Of a stretch of 64,000 bases of DNA, positions 48,966 through 56,574 are shown piece after piece. The notes beneath the pieces are model-generated. The model did not search any database and was not told the DNA's origin. It saw nothing but the letters and a program-made list of their open reading frames with translations. How positions within the stretch are numbered: the first letter of the stretch is position 1; each line of letters begins with the position of its first letter. The stretch is from Candidatus Rhodobacter oscarellae. GTDB taxonomy: Bacteria > Pseudomonadota > Alphaproteobacteria > Rhodobacterales > Rhodobacteraceae. The stretch is taken from positions 671,531 to 735,530 of the forward strand of contig NZ_LFTY01000001.1 of the NCBI RefSeq assembly GCF_001078595.1, written 5' to 3'. The position numbers and the translations under genes were made by a program.

Positions 48966-50462
48966 ATGTTTGAGAACCTATCAGAACGCCTAAGCGGCGT
49001 GTTCGACCGGCTGACCAAGCAGGGCGCGCTGTCCGAGGACGACGTCAAGACCGCGCTGCGCGAGGTCCGCGTGGCCCTGCTTGAGGCCGACGTCTCGCTG
49101 CCCGTGGCGCGGGACTTCGTCAAGGCGGTGCAGGAGAAGGCCACCGGCCAGGCGGTCACCAAGTCCGTCACCCCCGGCCAGCAGGTCGTCAAGATCGTGC
49201 ATGACGAGCTGGTGCATGTGCTGGCCGGCGACAACGAGGACCCCGGCGCGCTGAAGATCGACAGCCCGCCCGCGCCGATCCTGATGGTCGGCCTGCAGGG
49301 CTCGGGCAAGACGACCACCACCGCCAAGCTGGCCAAGCGGCTGACGGATGTGAACGGCAAGCGCGTGCTGATGGCCTCGCTGGACACCTACCGCCCCGCC
49401 GCGCAAGAGCAGCTCGCCGTGCTGGGCCGCCAGATCGGCGTGGACACGCTGCCCATCGTGGCGGGCGAGATGCCCCGCGACATCGCCAAGCGCGCCAAGC
49501 AGCAGGCCACCCTGGGCGGCTATGATGTCTACATGCTCGACACCGCCGGGCGGCTCTCGATCAACGAAGAGCTGATGGCCGAGGTCGAGGCCGTGCGCGA
49601 CGTGACCACCCCGCGCGAGACGCTGTTGGTGGTGGACGGGCTGACCGGCCAGGACGCGGTGCACACCGCCGAGAATTTCGACCAGCGCATCGGCGTGTCC
49701 GGCGTGGTGCTGACCCGGATGGACGGCGACGGGCGCGGCGGCGCGGCCTTGTCGATGCGCGCGGTCACCGGCAAGCCGATCAAGTTCGTCGGCCTGGGCG
49801 AGAAGATGGACGCGATCGAGGAATTCCATCCCGAGCGCATCGCGGGCCGCATCCTGGGCATGGGCGACATCGTCTCGCTTGTGGAGAAGGCCCAGCAGAC
49901 CATCGAAGCCGAGCAGGCCGAGCGCATGATGAGGCGCTTCCAAAAGGGTCAGTTCAACATGAACGACCTCAAGTCCCAGTTTGAGCAGATGCAGAAGATG
50001 GGCGGCATGGAGGGCCTGATGGGCATGCTGCCCGGCGTCGGCAAGATGCAGAAACAGATGGGCGAGGCCGGCGTCGACGACACGATGATCCGCCGCCAGA
50101 TCGCGCTGATCCAGTCGATGACCAAGAAGGAACGCGCCAACCCGCAGATCCTGCAGGCCAGCCGCAAAAAGCGCATCGCCAAGGGCTCCGGCATGGAGGT
50201 CTCCGAGCTGAACCGCCTGCTGAAGATGCAGCGGCAGATGGCGGACATGATGAAGAAGCTCGGCAAGGGCAAGGGCGGCGCGCTGCGCCAGATGCTGGGC
50301 GGCATGTTCGGCAAGGGCGGGCCCACGCAGGCGGATATCCAAAAGGCCGCGGCCTCGATGGGTGGCCCCGGCGGCGGCATGCCCCCGGGCGGCCTACCAG
50401 GCCTCGGCGGTGGCGGCATGGCGCTGCCCCCGGGCCTCTCGGGCTTTGGCAAGAAGAAGTGA
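48966..50462 (+). CDS. ffh: Signal recognition particle protein Ffh
   Basis: 498 aa GTPase that binds 4.5S RNA and signal sequences for co-translational targeting. The N domain (1-90) is followed by the G domain with P-loop GLQGSGKTTT (about 107-116), DTYRPAAQEQL, DTAGR and TRMDGDGRGGAAL, then the methionine-rich M domain (about 330-450: FEQMQKMGGMEGLMGMLPG and later MLKMQRQMADMMKK-like helices). The C-terminal tail is Gly/Pro/Met-rich. ATG 48966 matches the family N-terminus FENLSERLSGVF. It heads the gene run that includes seven GNATs, rpsP, rimM and trmD. Confidence 0.97.
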   Translation: MFENLSERLSGVFDRLTKQGALSEDDVKTALREVRVALLEADVSLPVARDFVKAVQEKATGQAVTKSVTPGQQVVKIVHDELVHVLAGDNEDPGALKIDSPPAPILMVGLQGSGKTTTTAKLAKRLTDVNGKRVLMASLDTYRPAAQEQLAVLGRQIGVDTLPIVAGEMPRDIAKRAKQQATLGGYDVYMLDTAGRLSINEELMAEVEAVRDVTTPRETLLVVDGLTGQDAVHTAENFDQRIGVSGVVLTRMDGDGRGGAALSMRAVTGKPIKFVGLGEKMDAIEEFHPERIAGRILGMGDIVSLVEKAQQTIEAEQAERMMRRFQKGQFNMNDLKSQFEQMQKMGGMEGLMGMLPGVGKMQKQMGEAGVDDTMIRRQIALIQSMTKKERANPQILQASRKKRIAKGSGMEVSELNRLLKMQRQMADMMKKLGKGKGGALRQMLGGMFGKGGPTQADIQKAAASMGGPGGGMPPGGLPGLGGGGMALPPGLSGFGKKK

Positions 50463-50986
50463 CGAATTACCCGGCCATATCCCCGATCCGCACGGATCGC
50501 CTGACCCTGCGCGGCCTCGCGGCGCGGGACCTGCCGGGCTATGTGGCCTATCGCCAATCGCCGCGCTCCTCGGTCCCGACCGCCACGATGACGGCAGAGG
50601 CCGCGACCGAGATGTTCAACGCCATGGTCGCGCAATGGACGGCGCGCGGCTTTGGCCGCTATGCGATAACCACCGACCCCGAGCAGCCGGGTTTTGGCCA
50701 TGTCGGACTGCTTCAGGCCTCCGATGAGGACGAGGCAGAGATGACTTGGACACTCTGGAACGAAAGCGTGTCGGGCCAGGGCTACGCCACCGAGGCCACC
50801 CGCGCGATCCTCACGGAACTCTTCGCCAAGGGCTGGCAGAGCATCCCCGCCTATATTGACCGCGACAACGCCGCCTCGCTGAAAATGGCCGCCCGCCTCG
50901 GCGCCGCCGAGGATACCGCAACCCCGCCGCCCGCGCATTTTTCCACCGCGCGCCGCTTCGTGCTAACGCCGGAGGGCATGTCGTGA
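50459..50986 (+). CDS. GNAT acetyltransferase, array member 1 of 7
   Basis: 175 aa RimJ/RimL-like GNAT: IRTDRLTLRGLAARDLPGYV at the N-terminus, acetyl-CoA loop SGQGYATEATRAILTELF, and IDRDNAASLKMAARLGA near the C-terminus. The GTG start overlaps the ffh stop (GTGA), so it is translationally coupled to ffh. It is the most divergent member of the array and is separated from member 2 by 151 bases. Confidence 0.9.
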   Translation: MTNYPAISPIRTDRLTLRGLAARDLPGYVAYRQSPRSSVPTATMTAEAATEMFNAMVAQWTARGFGRYAITTDPEQPGFGHVGLLQASDEDEAEMTWTLWNESVSGQGYATEATRAILTELFAKGWQSIPAYIDRDNAASLKMAARLGAAEDTATPPPAHFSTARRFVLTPEGMS

Positions 50987-50992
50987 CCCCTG

Positions 50993-51013
50993 CTTCTTCT
51001 TGGCCAAAAATAC
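50993..51013 (+). other. Conserved-looking AT-rich box between array members 1 and 2
   Basis: CTTCTTCTTGGCCAAAAATA followed by C. From memory, similar strings recur between genes in related genomes, but I cannot verify this here. It may be a transcript-end or protein-binding element. It lies in the only sizeable gap of the GNAT array (50987-51137), which otherwise holds nothing I recognise. Confidence 0.3.
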
Positions 51014-51137
51014 GGGCTGCGCGCCCTCTCCACCAATACGACGCCAATGATGGAGCGTCGCCTCGCCACGCACCTAAAAAGAGCGCGCGGAAGCGCCCAT
51101 TTGGATCAAGGCTCGCTCAAACAAGGCCCGCTCGAAG

Positions 51138-51668
51138 ATGACCGCACTGCACAAAATCCCCACCCTCACCACCGAGCGGCTGGTGCTGCGGGCGCCCACC
51201 ATGGCGGATTTCCCGGCCTGGGCAGCGTTCCGCGCCGACCCGGTGCGCAGCGCGGGCGTGGGCGGGCCGCACGGGGTGGGCGACGCTTGGGAGAAATTCG
51301 CCGAGATCATCGGGCATTGGCATTTCCATGGCTTCGGGCGCTTCCTGGTGGCCGACAAATCCACTGACGAACCGCTTGGCGTCGTCGGCCCCTTCCACCC
51401 GCCCGATTGGCCCGAGCCAGAGATCGCCTGGTCGGTCTTCGCCGCCGCCGAGGGCAAGGGTGTGGCCTTTGAGGCCGCCCTGGCCTCGCGCCGATGGGCC
51501 TATGAGACGCTGGGCTGGACGACCGTGATCAGCATGGTGATGCCGGGCAACACCCGCTCCTCCAAGCTGGCCGAGCGCATAGGCTGCACCCGCGATCCCG
51601 ATTATGTGCACGAGGATATGGGCGCTATGGAATGCTGGCGGCACCCCGGCCCGGGAGGCGCGTCATGA
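51138..51668 (+). CDS. GNAT acetyltransferase, array member 2 of 7
   Basis: 176 aa. LTTERLVLRAPTMADFPAWA opens the domain. The CoA loop reads AAEGKGVAFEAALASRRWAY, followed by MPGNTRSSKLAERIGCT. The EGKG form of the pyrophosphate loop replaces the Q/R-x-x-G-x-G/A consensus with the same glycine spacing. It ends in an ATGA overlap with member 3. The family acetylates N-terminal or other amines; the target is unknown. Confidence 0.92.
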   Translation: MTALHKIPTLTTERLVLRAPTMADFPAWAAFRADPVRSAGVGGPHGVGDAWEKFAEIIGHWHFHGFGRFLVADKSTDEPLGVVGPFHPPDWPEPEIAWSVFAAAEGKGVAFEAALASRRWAYETLGWTTVISMVMPGNTRSSKLAERIGCTRDPDYVHEDMGAMECWRHPGPGGAS

Positions 51669-52222
51669 GTATCACCCCCGCCCCCAACCTGGAAACCGAA
51701 CGCTTCATTCTGCGCAGCTTTAACGCCAGCGATTTCGAGCCCATCGCCGCGTTCTTCGCCATCAAGGAACGCTCCTGGGGCTTTGGCGGACCGAAGAATC
51801 GCAACGACGCCTGGCGCTGGTTTGCTGCGGCGATCGGGCAATGGCACCTGCAGGGCAAGGGCTATTGGGCGATTGAGGACAAGACCACCGGCGCGGCGCT
51901 TGGCATGACCGGGATCTGGGACCCCGAGGGCTGGCCCGAGCCCGAGCTTGGCTGGGTCGCGTTCGAGGGCGCCGAGGGCAAGGGCGTGATGGCCGAGGCC
52001 GCCACCGCGGCCCGCCTGCACGCCTATACCGCCTGGGGCATGGGCCCTCTGTGCTCTCTTATTTTTCCGGGCAACACACGCTCGATCCGCCTCGCAGAGC
52101 GACTTGGCGCAACCCATGAGCGCGATGTCGAGACGCCCACCCATGGGCGCGAGCATCTCTATCGCCATCCCGCGCTCCAGGATCTGCTCGTGCCCGCAAG
52201 CAGCGAAGCGGTGGGGCATTAG
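51665..52222 (+). CDS. GNAT acetyltransferase, array member 3 of 7
   Basis: 185 aa. LETERFILRSFNASDFEPIA, CoA loop AEGKGVMAEAATAARLHAY and FPGNTRSIRLAERLGA. ATG 51665 lies in ATGA with member 2's stop. Members 2-7 share the central pattern G-W-PE-x-ELGW (here EGWPEPELGWVAF), showing common descent. Its stop is 2 bases before member 4. Confidence 0.93.
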   Translation: MSITPAPNLETERFILRSFNASDFEPIAAFFAIKERSWGFGGPKNRNDAWRWFAAAIGQWHLQGKGYWAIEDKTTGAALGMTGIWDPEGWPEPELGWVAFEGAEGKGVMAEAATAARLHAYTAWGMGPLCSLIFPGNTRSIRLAERLGATHERDVETPTHGREHLYRHPALQDLLVPASSEAVGH

Positions 52223-52224
52223 GC

Positions 52225-52761
52225 ATGACCGCGCTGCTCACCAACACCCCCCTGATCGAGACCGAGAACTTGATCCTGCGCGCGCCGCAGCCCGGCGATT
52301 GGCCGCAATGGGACGATTTCGCGCGCTCGGATCGGGCGCGCTACATCGGCGGGCCCTATACCCAGGGCAAGTCCTGGCGCGCCTTCGGCCATGCGGTGGG
52401 CATGTGGGTGCTGCGCGGCTTTGGCTCTTTCATAGTCACCGAGCGCGGCAGCAATACCGCCATCGGCATGACCGGGCCGTGGTTCCCGGCGGATTGGCCC
52501 GAGAAGGAACTCGGCTGGACGATGTGGCGCGACGACCTGGAAGGCAAAGGCCTGATGTTCGAGGCCGCAAGTGCGGCCCGCGACTTTGCCTTTGGCCAGC
52601 TCGGCTGGGACACCGCCGTCAGCTATATCGAGGCGGGCAATATCCGCTCGGTCGCTTTGGCCCAGCGCCTGAGCGCCGTTCTAGACCCCGACGCGCCGCT
52701 GATGGAGACCGACAAAGAGGTCCTGGTCTACCGCCATCCCCGACCAGAGGGGCTGTCATGA
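52225..52761 (+). CDS. GNAT acetyltransferase, array member 4 of 7
   Basis: 178 aa. IETENLILRAPQPGDWPQWD, FGGG-like region YIGGPYTQGKSWRAFGHAV, central DWPEKELGWTMW, CoA loop LEGKGLMFEAASAARDFAF and AGNIRSVALAQRLSA. It ends in an ATGA overlap with member 5. Closely related to members 5 and 6. Confidence 0.93.
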   Translation: MTALLTNTPLIETENLILRAPQPGDWPQWDDFARSDRARYIGGPYTQGKSWRAFGHAVGMWVLRGFGSFIVTERGSNTAIGMTGPWFPADWPEKELGWTMWRDDLEGKGLMFEAASAARDFAFGQLGWDTAVSYIEAGNIRSVALAQRLSAVLDPDAPLMETDKEVLVYRHPRPEGLS

Positions 52762-53282
52762 CCGCACCGACGCTTCAGACAGAGCGCCTGACCCTGCGCG
52801 CCCACCGGATGGAGGATTTCGACGCCTTCGCGGCGCTCTGGGCGTCCGAGGACAGCAAGTTCATGGGCGGGCCGGAAGACCGCAACATGGCCTGGCACCT
52901 CTTCGCAGGAGAGATCGCGAGCTGGCAGCTGCAGGGCTTTGGCTACTGGACGCTGGAGCGTCAGAGCGATGCCGCCCTGCTGGGCGGCTGCGGGTTTGGG
53001 CGTCCTCCGGCCTTCCCCGAGCGCGAGCTGGGCTGGTATCTCTACGCGGACCATCGCGGCCATGGATATGTGACCGAGGCGGCCCGCGCCGCCCGCGATT
53101 TTGCCTATGGCACGCTGGGGTGGAGCACCCTGGTCAGCTATATCTCGCTCCAGAACGCGGCCTCGATCGCGGTGGCCGAACGCCTTGGCGCGGTGCCCGA
53201 CGCCACCGCGGCCTATGCCGATGGCGACACGCCCGAGGACACCGTGGTCTATCGCCACCCGGCCCCGGAGGCGCTGCAATGA
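52758..53282 (+). CDS. GNAT acetyltransferase, array member 5 of 7
   Basis: 174 aa. LQTERLTLRAHRMEDFDAFA, FMGGPEDRNMAWHLFAGEI, central FPERELGWYLYAD, CoA loop HRGHGYVTEAARAARDFAY (the most canonical R-G-H-G-Y of the set) and LQNAASIAVAERLGA. ATG 52758 is coupled to member 4. A 1179-base frame reaching back to 52104 is a shadow; only this part is the gene. Confidence 0.93.
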   Translation: MTAPTLQTERLTLRAHRMEDFDAFAALWASEDSKFMGGPEDRNMAWHLFAGEIASWQLQGFGYWTLERQSDAALLGGCGFGRPPAFPERELGWYLYADHRGHGYVTEAARAARDFAYGTLGWSTLVSYISLQNAASIAVAERLGAVPDATAAYADGDTPEDTVVYRHPAPEALQ

Positions 53283-53782
53283 TCCAGACCGACCGGCTTA
53301 CCCTTCGCCGCCCCGTGGAGGCGGACCGCGCGCCATATGTGGCGTTCTACACCAGCGACCGGCGGGCGCGCACCGGTCTGCGGCAGGACGCGGGTGCCGC
53401 AAGCGCCGGCTTTGACGCGGTGATGTCCCATTGGCAGTCCAAATCCCATGGTCGCTTTATCGTCGAGACCGGCGGCCATGTGATCGGGCTGGTCGGGCCG
53501 CACCAGCCAGAGGGCTACCCCGAGCCGGAGCTGGCTTGGCACATCTGGAGCGATGCGCATGAGGGCAAGGGGCTCGCCTTTGAGGCCGCGCAGGCCAGCC
53601 GCGACTACGCATTTGGCACGCTGGGTTGGGCGACCGCTGTCAGCTACATCGCCGACGACAATCCGCGCAGCTTGGCGCTGGCGCGCCGCCTCGGCGCGGT
53701 GCGCGACCCAGGCGCGGCGCTTTTGAACCTCCCGGCGCCGCACGGCGCCTTCCGCCACCCGAACCCGGGGGCCTCTCAATGA
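53279..53782 (+). CDS. GNAT acetyltransferase, array member 6 of 7
   Basis: 167 aa, the shortest member. IQTDRLTLRRPVEADRAPYV, central GYPEPELAWHIWSD, CoA loop HEGKGLAFEAAQASRDYAF and DDNPRSLALARRLGA. Its start overlaps member 5's stop (ATGA), and its own stop overlaps member 7's start in the same way. Confidence 0.93.
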   Translation: MIQTDRLTLRRPVEADRAPYVAFYTSDRRARTGLRQDAGAASAGFDAVMSHWQSKSHGRFIVETGGHVIGLVGPHQPEGYPEPELAWHIWSDAHEGKGLAFEAAQASRDYAFGTLGWATAVSYIADDNPRSLALARRLGAVRDPGAALLNLPAPHGAFRHPNPGASQ

Positions 53783-54402
53783 CGCGTCGTCCCTTTCTGA
53801 TGCCCCTGCCCCAGGGCGAGGCGCTGCGCCAGGCGCTGGTGGCGGTGATCCCGCGGCTGGAGACCGAGCGCCTGATCCTGCGCGCGCCCGAGCTTGCGGA
53901 TTGGGAGACGCTAGAGCCCATCTGGCGTACCGACCGCAGCGCCTTCATCGGCGGGCCCTTCGACGAGGAAGAGGCCTGGCTCGACTTCGCCAATGCGGTG
54001 TCTGGCTGGCTCTTGCGCGGCGTGGGCTATTGGACGGTCGCCCGCAAATCTGACGGCGCGGTGCTGGGGCTCTTCGGGCTGGGCATTGAGACCACCGATC
54101 CCGAGCTAGAGCTGGGCTGGCTCTTGGTGGCCGAGGCCGAGGGCGCGGGCTACGCGCTTGAGGCCGCCGCTGCGGTGCGGGCCTATGCCTTCGACACGCT
54201 GGGCCTGCCCAGCCTGATCAGCATGATCCACCGCAAGAACACCCGCTCCATCGCTTTGGCCAAGCGCCTCGGCGCGGTGGAGGACGAGGGCGCCGTGCCC
54301 GCGATCTATCGCGACACCGACACCGCGTATCGCCACACGGCACCGACGTCAAACCGACGTAATACCGACGCAATACCGACAGGGCAGAACGACCATGACT
54401 GA
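53779..54402 (+). CDS. GNAT acetyltransferase, array member 7 of 7
   Basis: 207 aa, the longest. An extra leader of about 25 residues (RRPFLMPLPQGEALRQALVA) precedes LETERLILRAPELADWETLE. The central part is TDPELELGWLLVAE, the CoA loop AEGAGYALEAAAAVRAYAF, and then HRKNTRSIALAKRLGA. The last 20 or so residues (APTSNRRNTDAIPTGQNDHD) are encoded by a period-11 CCGAC array and are unlike the other members. It overlaps the chorismate mutase start by 8 bases. Confidence 0.92.
   Translation: MTRRPFLMPLPQGEALRQALVAVIPRLETERLILRAPELADWETLEPIWRTDRSAFIGGPFDEEEAWLDFANAVSGWLLRGVGYWTVARKSDGAVLGLFGLGIETTDPELELGWLLVAEAEGAGYALEAAAAVRAYAFDTLGLPSLISMIHRKNTRSIALAKRLGAVEDEGAVPAIYRDTDTAYRHTAPTSNRRNTDAIPTGQNDHD
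54343..54380 (+). repeat. CCGAC array, four units at exact 11-bp period
   Basis: CCGAC starts at 54343, 54354, 54365 and 54376. The linkers are GTCAAA, GTAATA and GCAATA. The array lies inside the 3' end of GNAT member 7, ending 14 bases before the chorismate mutase start. Spacing is identical to the arrays at 3445 and 21416, although the linkers differ. Confidence 0.75.
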
Positions 54403-54694
54403 CGACGCAGTAACCCGCGCCCAGGAGCTGCTGAAGGAGCACCGCGCCAGCATCGACCGGCTGGACGCGATCCTGGTCTACACCCTGGGCGAGCGCTTTG
54501 CGCATACCCAGTCCGTGGGCAAGCTGAAGGCCGCGCATGACCTGCCGGCCTCTGACCCCGACCGCGAGTCGCGCCAGATCGCGCGGCTCAACCAGCTGGC
54601 CGAAGACGCCGAGCTGGACCCCGAATTCGCCAAGAAATTCTTGGAGTTCATTATCGCTGAAGTGATTCAGCACCACCGGAAACACCAATCGTAG
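54395..54694 (+). CDS. Chorismate mutase (AroQ type)
   Basis: 99 aa all-helical enzyme that converts chorismate to prephenate on the way to Phe and Tyr. The pattern includes HRASIDRLDAILVYTLGERF (about 15-34), the Lys in VGKLKAAHDLPASDPDRE, and a C-terminal EFAKKFLEFIIAEVIQHH. Its TAG stop is the TAG of a GTAG palindrome (54691-54713). The adjacent rpsP-rimM-trmD order and coupling to GNAT 7 suggest one long transcript. Confidence 0.94.
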   Translation: MTDDAVTRAQELLKEHRASIDRLDAILVYTLGERFAHTQSVGKLKAAHDLPASDPDRESRQIARLNQLAEDAELDPEFAKKFLEFIIAEVIQHHRKHQS

Positions 54695-54713
54695 GATGGG
54701 GTTACACCCCATC
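54691..54713 (+). repeat. GTAG-headed palindrome, third arm type (REP-like)
   Basis: GTAG, GATGGGGT, loop TAC, ACCCCATC: an 8-bp stem with a 3-nt loop, built exactly like the copies at 3244 and 41817 but with different arms. The TAG within GTAG is the chorismate mutase stop codon. It separates that gene from rpsP. Confidence 0.78.
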
Positions 54714-54739
54714 TCCGCCATTCCAAAGGAGACACCACA

Positions 54740-55150
54740 ATGGCAATGAAGATCAGACTGGCCCGCGCGGGCTCGAAGAAACGCCCGTTCTACCGCATCG
54801 TGGCCGCCGACAGCCGCATGCCGCGCGACGGCCGCTTTATCGAAAAGCTCGGCACCTATAACCCGCTCCTGCCCAAGGACAGCGAAGAGCGCGTCAAAAT
54901 GGACATCGAGCGCGTGAACTACTGGATCAGCCAGGGCGCCCAGCCCACCGACCGGATCGCGCGAATGCTCGAGGCCGCAGGCGAGCGCCCCATAGCCGAG
55001 CGCAACAACCCCAAGAAGGCAGAGCCCGGCCAAAAAGCCAAGGACCTCGCCGAGGCGAAGGCCGAGAAGGCCGCCGCTGCAGCAGAGGCCGCCAAAGAGG
55101 CGACCGAGGCACCTGCAGAGGAAGCCGCAGCCGAGGAGACGGCGGAGTAA
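54740..55150 (+). CDS. rpsP: 30S ribosomal protein S16
   Basis: 136 aa. The conserved core (1-80) reads [39 protein letters not shown] and [19 protein letters not shown]. The usual protein is about 80-90 aa; here a C-terminal tail of about 50 residues is almost entirely Ala, Glu and Lys ([20 protein letters not shown]), as often seen in alphaproteobacteria. AAAGGAGA precedes the start. Confidence 0.97.
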   Translation: MAMKIRLARAGSKKRPFYRIVAADSRMPRDGRFIEKLGTYNPLLPKDSEERVKMDIERVNYWISQGAQPTDRIARMLEAAGERPIAERNNPKKAEPGQKAKDLAEAKAEKAAAAAEAAKEATEAPAEEAAAEETAE

Positions 55151-55168
55151 TCCGCCCCTTCTAAGGGC

Positions 55169-55699
55169 TTGGCCAAGAACAAAGATAAGGTCTGTGTCGG
55201 CGCCATCGCCGGCGCCTTCGGCGTGTCGGGCGAGGTGCGGCTGAAAAGCTTCTGCGCCGAGCCCGAGGCGGTGGCCGATTACGGCCCGCTATCCTCTGAG
55301 GATGGCGGGCGGACCTTCACGCTCAAGATCACCCGCCCGATCAAGAACGGCTTTGCCGCGAGGGTGGAGGGCATCCGCAAAAAGGAAGCCGCCGACGCGT
55401 TGCGCGGCACGCGGCTCTATGCCGACCGGTCCGCATTGCCAGATCTGCCGGACGACGAATACTATCACGCCGACCTTATCGGCTTGACCGTTTTGGACAC
55501 CGGCGGGGCAGAGCTGGGGCGCGTGAAGGCGGTGCTCAACCATGGCGCCAGCGACCTGCTTGAGGTGGCCGTAAAGGGCCAGAAAGAGCCTGCGCTGCTG
55601 CCCTTCACAATGGAGGCGGTGCCCACCGTCGACGTCAAGGCGGGCCGCATTATCGCGGATCCCCCAGAGGGGGTCTTTGATCGGGCCGACGATGCCTAG
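55169..55699 (+). CDS. rimM: 16S rRNA processing protein RimM
   Basis: 176 aa maturation factor for the 30S head. [20 protein letters not shown] opens the RimM barrel, and the PRC-barrel half follows from about residue 95 ([20 protein letters not shown]) with [14 protein letters not shown] near the end. The likely start is TTG 55169, a rarer start, 18 bases after rpsP; there is no ATG or GTG at a suitable position. Confidence 0.95.
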   Translation: MAKNKDKVCVGAIAGAFGVSGEVRLKSFCAEPEAVADYGPLSSEDGGRTFTLKITRPIKNGFAARVEGIRKKEAADALRGTRLYADRSALPDLPDDEYYHADLIGLTVLDTGGAELGRVKAVLNHGASDLLEVAVKGQKEPALLPFTMEAVPTVDVKAGRIIADPPEGVFDRADDA

Positions 55700-55729
55700 C
55701 GCCCTCGCGCTCGGCACGCGGGCAACCCC

Positions 55730-56533
55730 GTGACGCGCGTCATCATCCACGCCGGTTTCCACAAGACCGGCACGACCAGCCTACAGAGCTTTCTCAAGGC
55801 GAACCGCGCGCGGCTCGCCCCGCATGCGGCAATCTATATGGGCCAGCAGCTTGGCGAGGCCCGCCGCCTTGGGCGGATCTATGGCGAGCGGCCCCTGCCT
55901 TGGCGCCGATGGGCGTTTCGCCGTGGCCTGACCGCGTTCCTCAACGACGTGCCCGATGCGCCGGTGATCCTGATCAGCCGCGAGAGCCTCTCTGGCGCGA
56001 TGCTTGGCGCGTCGCGTTTCGGGCGCCCTGCCACGCGCTATGCGCCCGTAGCCATTCGCCTGGCCAAGGAGATACTGGGCGCGGTGCGCGGGCGCTTTGG
56101 ATCGGAGGCGCAGGTGGAGTTCCTCTACACCATCCGCGAACGCGACAACTTTCTGCGCTCGGTCTGGGGCCACCAGCTGCGCACAAAGCCGCTGACCGAG
56201 GATCTTGCGACCTTCACCGCCCGCTTCGCTGACGGGTTCGACCTAAGGCGCGAGGCCGAGAAGATCGCCAAGGCCGTGGCCCCCGCCCAGACCCATATCC
56301 GCGCGCTCGAAGAGACAAGCGGCGACGCTCTGGGGCCTGGGCGTTTCGTGCTCGACCTGCTGGGCCTCGCAGAGGACGGCATGTTTGTTCCGCCGCCCGA
56401 TAGGCATGCCGGCGCCTCCGACGCCCTTTGCGCCGAGCTCTTAGAGCTCAATCGGTCCCGCCCGGCCGGATCGGCGCTGCGCCAAAAGAAAGAGGCGCTG
56501 TGGAAGGCGGAACAGGGCGCGCGCCGCGAATAG
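55730..56533 (+). CDS. Sulfotransferase-like P-loop protein
   Basis: 267 aa. The N-terminus IHAGFHKTGTTSLQSFLKAN is the PAPS 5'-phosphosulphate-binding loop of sulfotransferases, and LISRESLSGAMLG and FLYTIRERDNFLRSVWGHQL follow, the latter in the position of the 3'-phosphate-binding segment. It would transfer sulphate to a cell-surface or small-molecule acceptor. It stands between rimM and trmD, where the usual bacterial order has none. GTG 55730 is the likely start. Confidence 0.8.
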   Translation: MTRVIIHAGFHKTGTTSLQSFLKANRARLAPHAAIYMGQQLGEARRLGRIYGERPLPWRRWAFRRGLTAFLNDVPDAPVILISRESLSGAMLGASRFGRPATRYAPVAIRLAKEILGAVRGRFGSEAQVEFLYTIRERDNFLRSVWGHQLRTKPLTEDLATFTARFADGFDLRREAEKIAKAVAPAQTHIRALEETSGDALGPGRFVLDLLGLAEDGMFVPPPDRHAGASDALCAELLELNRSRPAGSALRQKKEALWKAEQGARRE

Positions 56534-56574
56534 CCCTTGCGTGGCAGCGGGCGCTGCGCGTATCCCCGCCCCCC

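Noticed and set aside
48990..50342. 450-codon minus-strand open frame
   Set aside because: Antisense shadow of ffh with low-complexity His/Ala/Leu composition.
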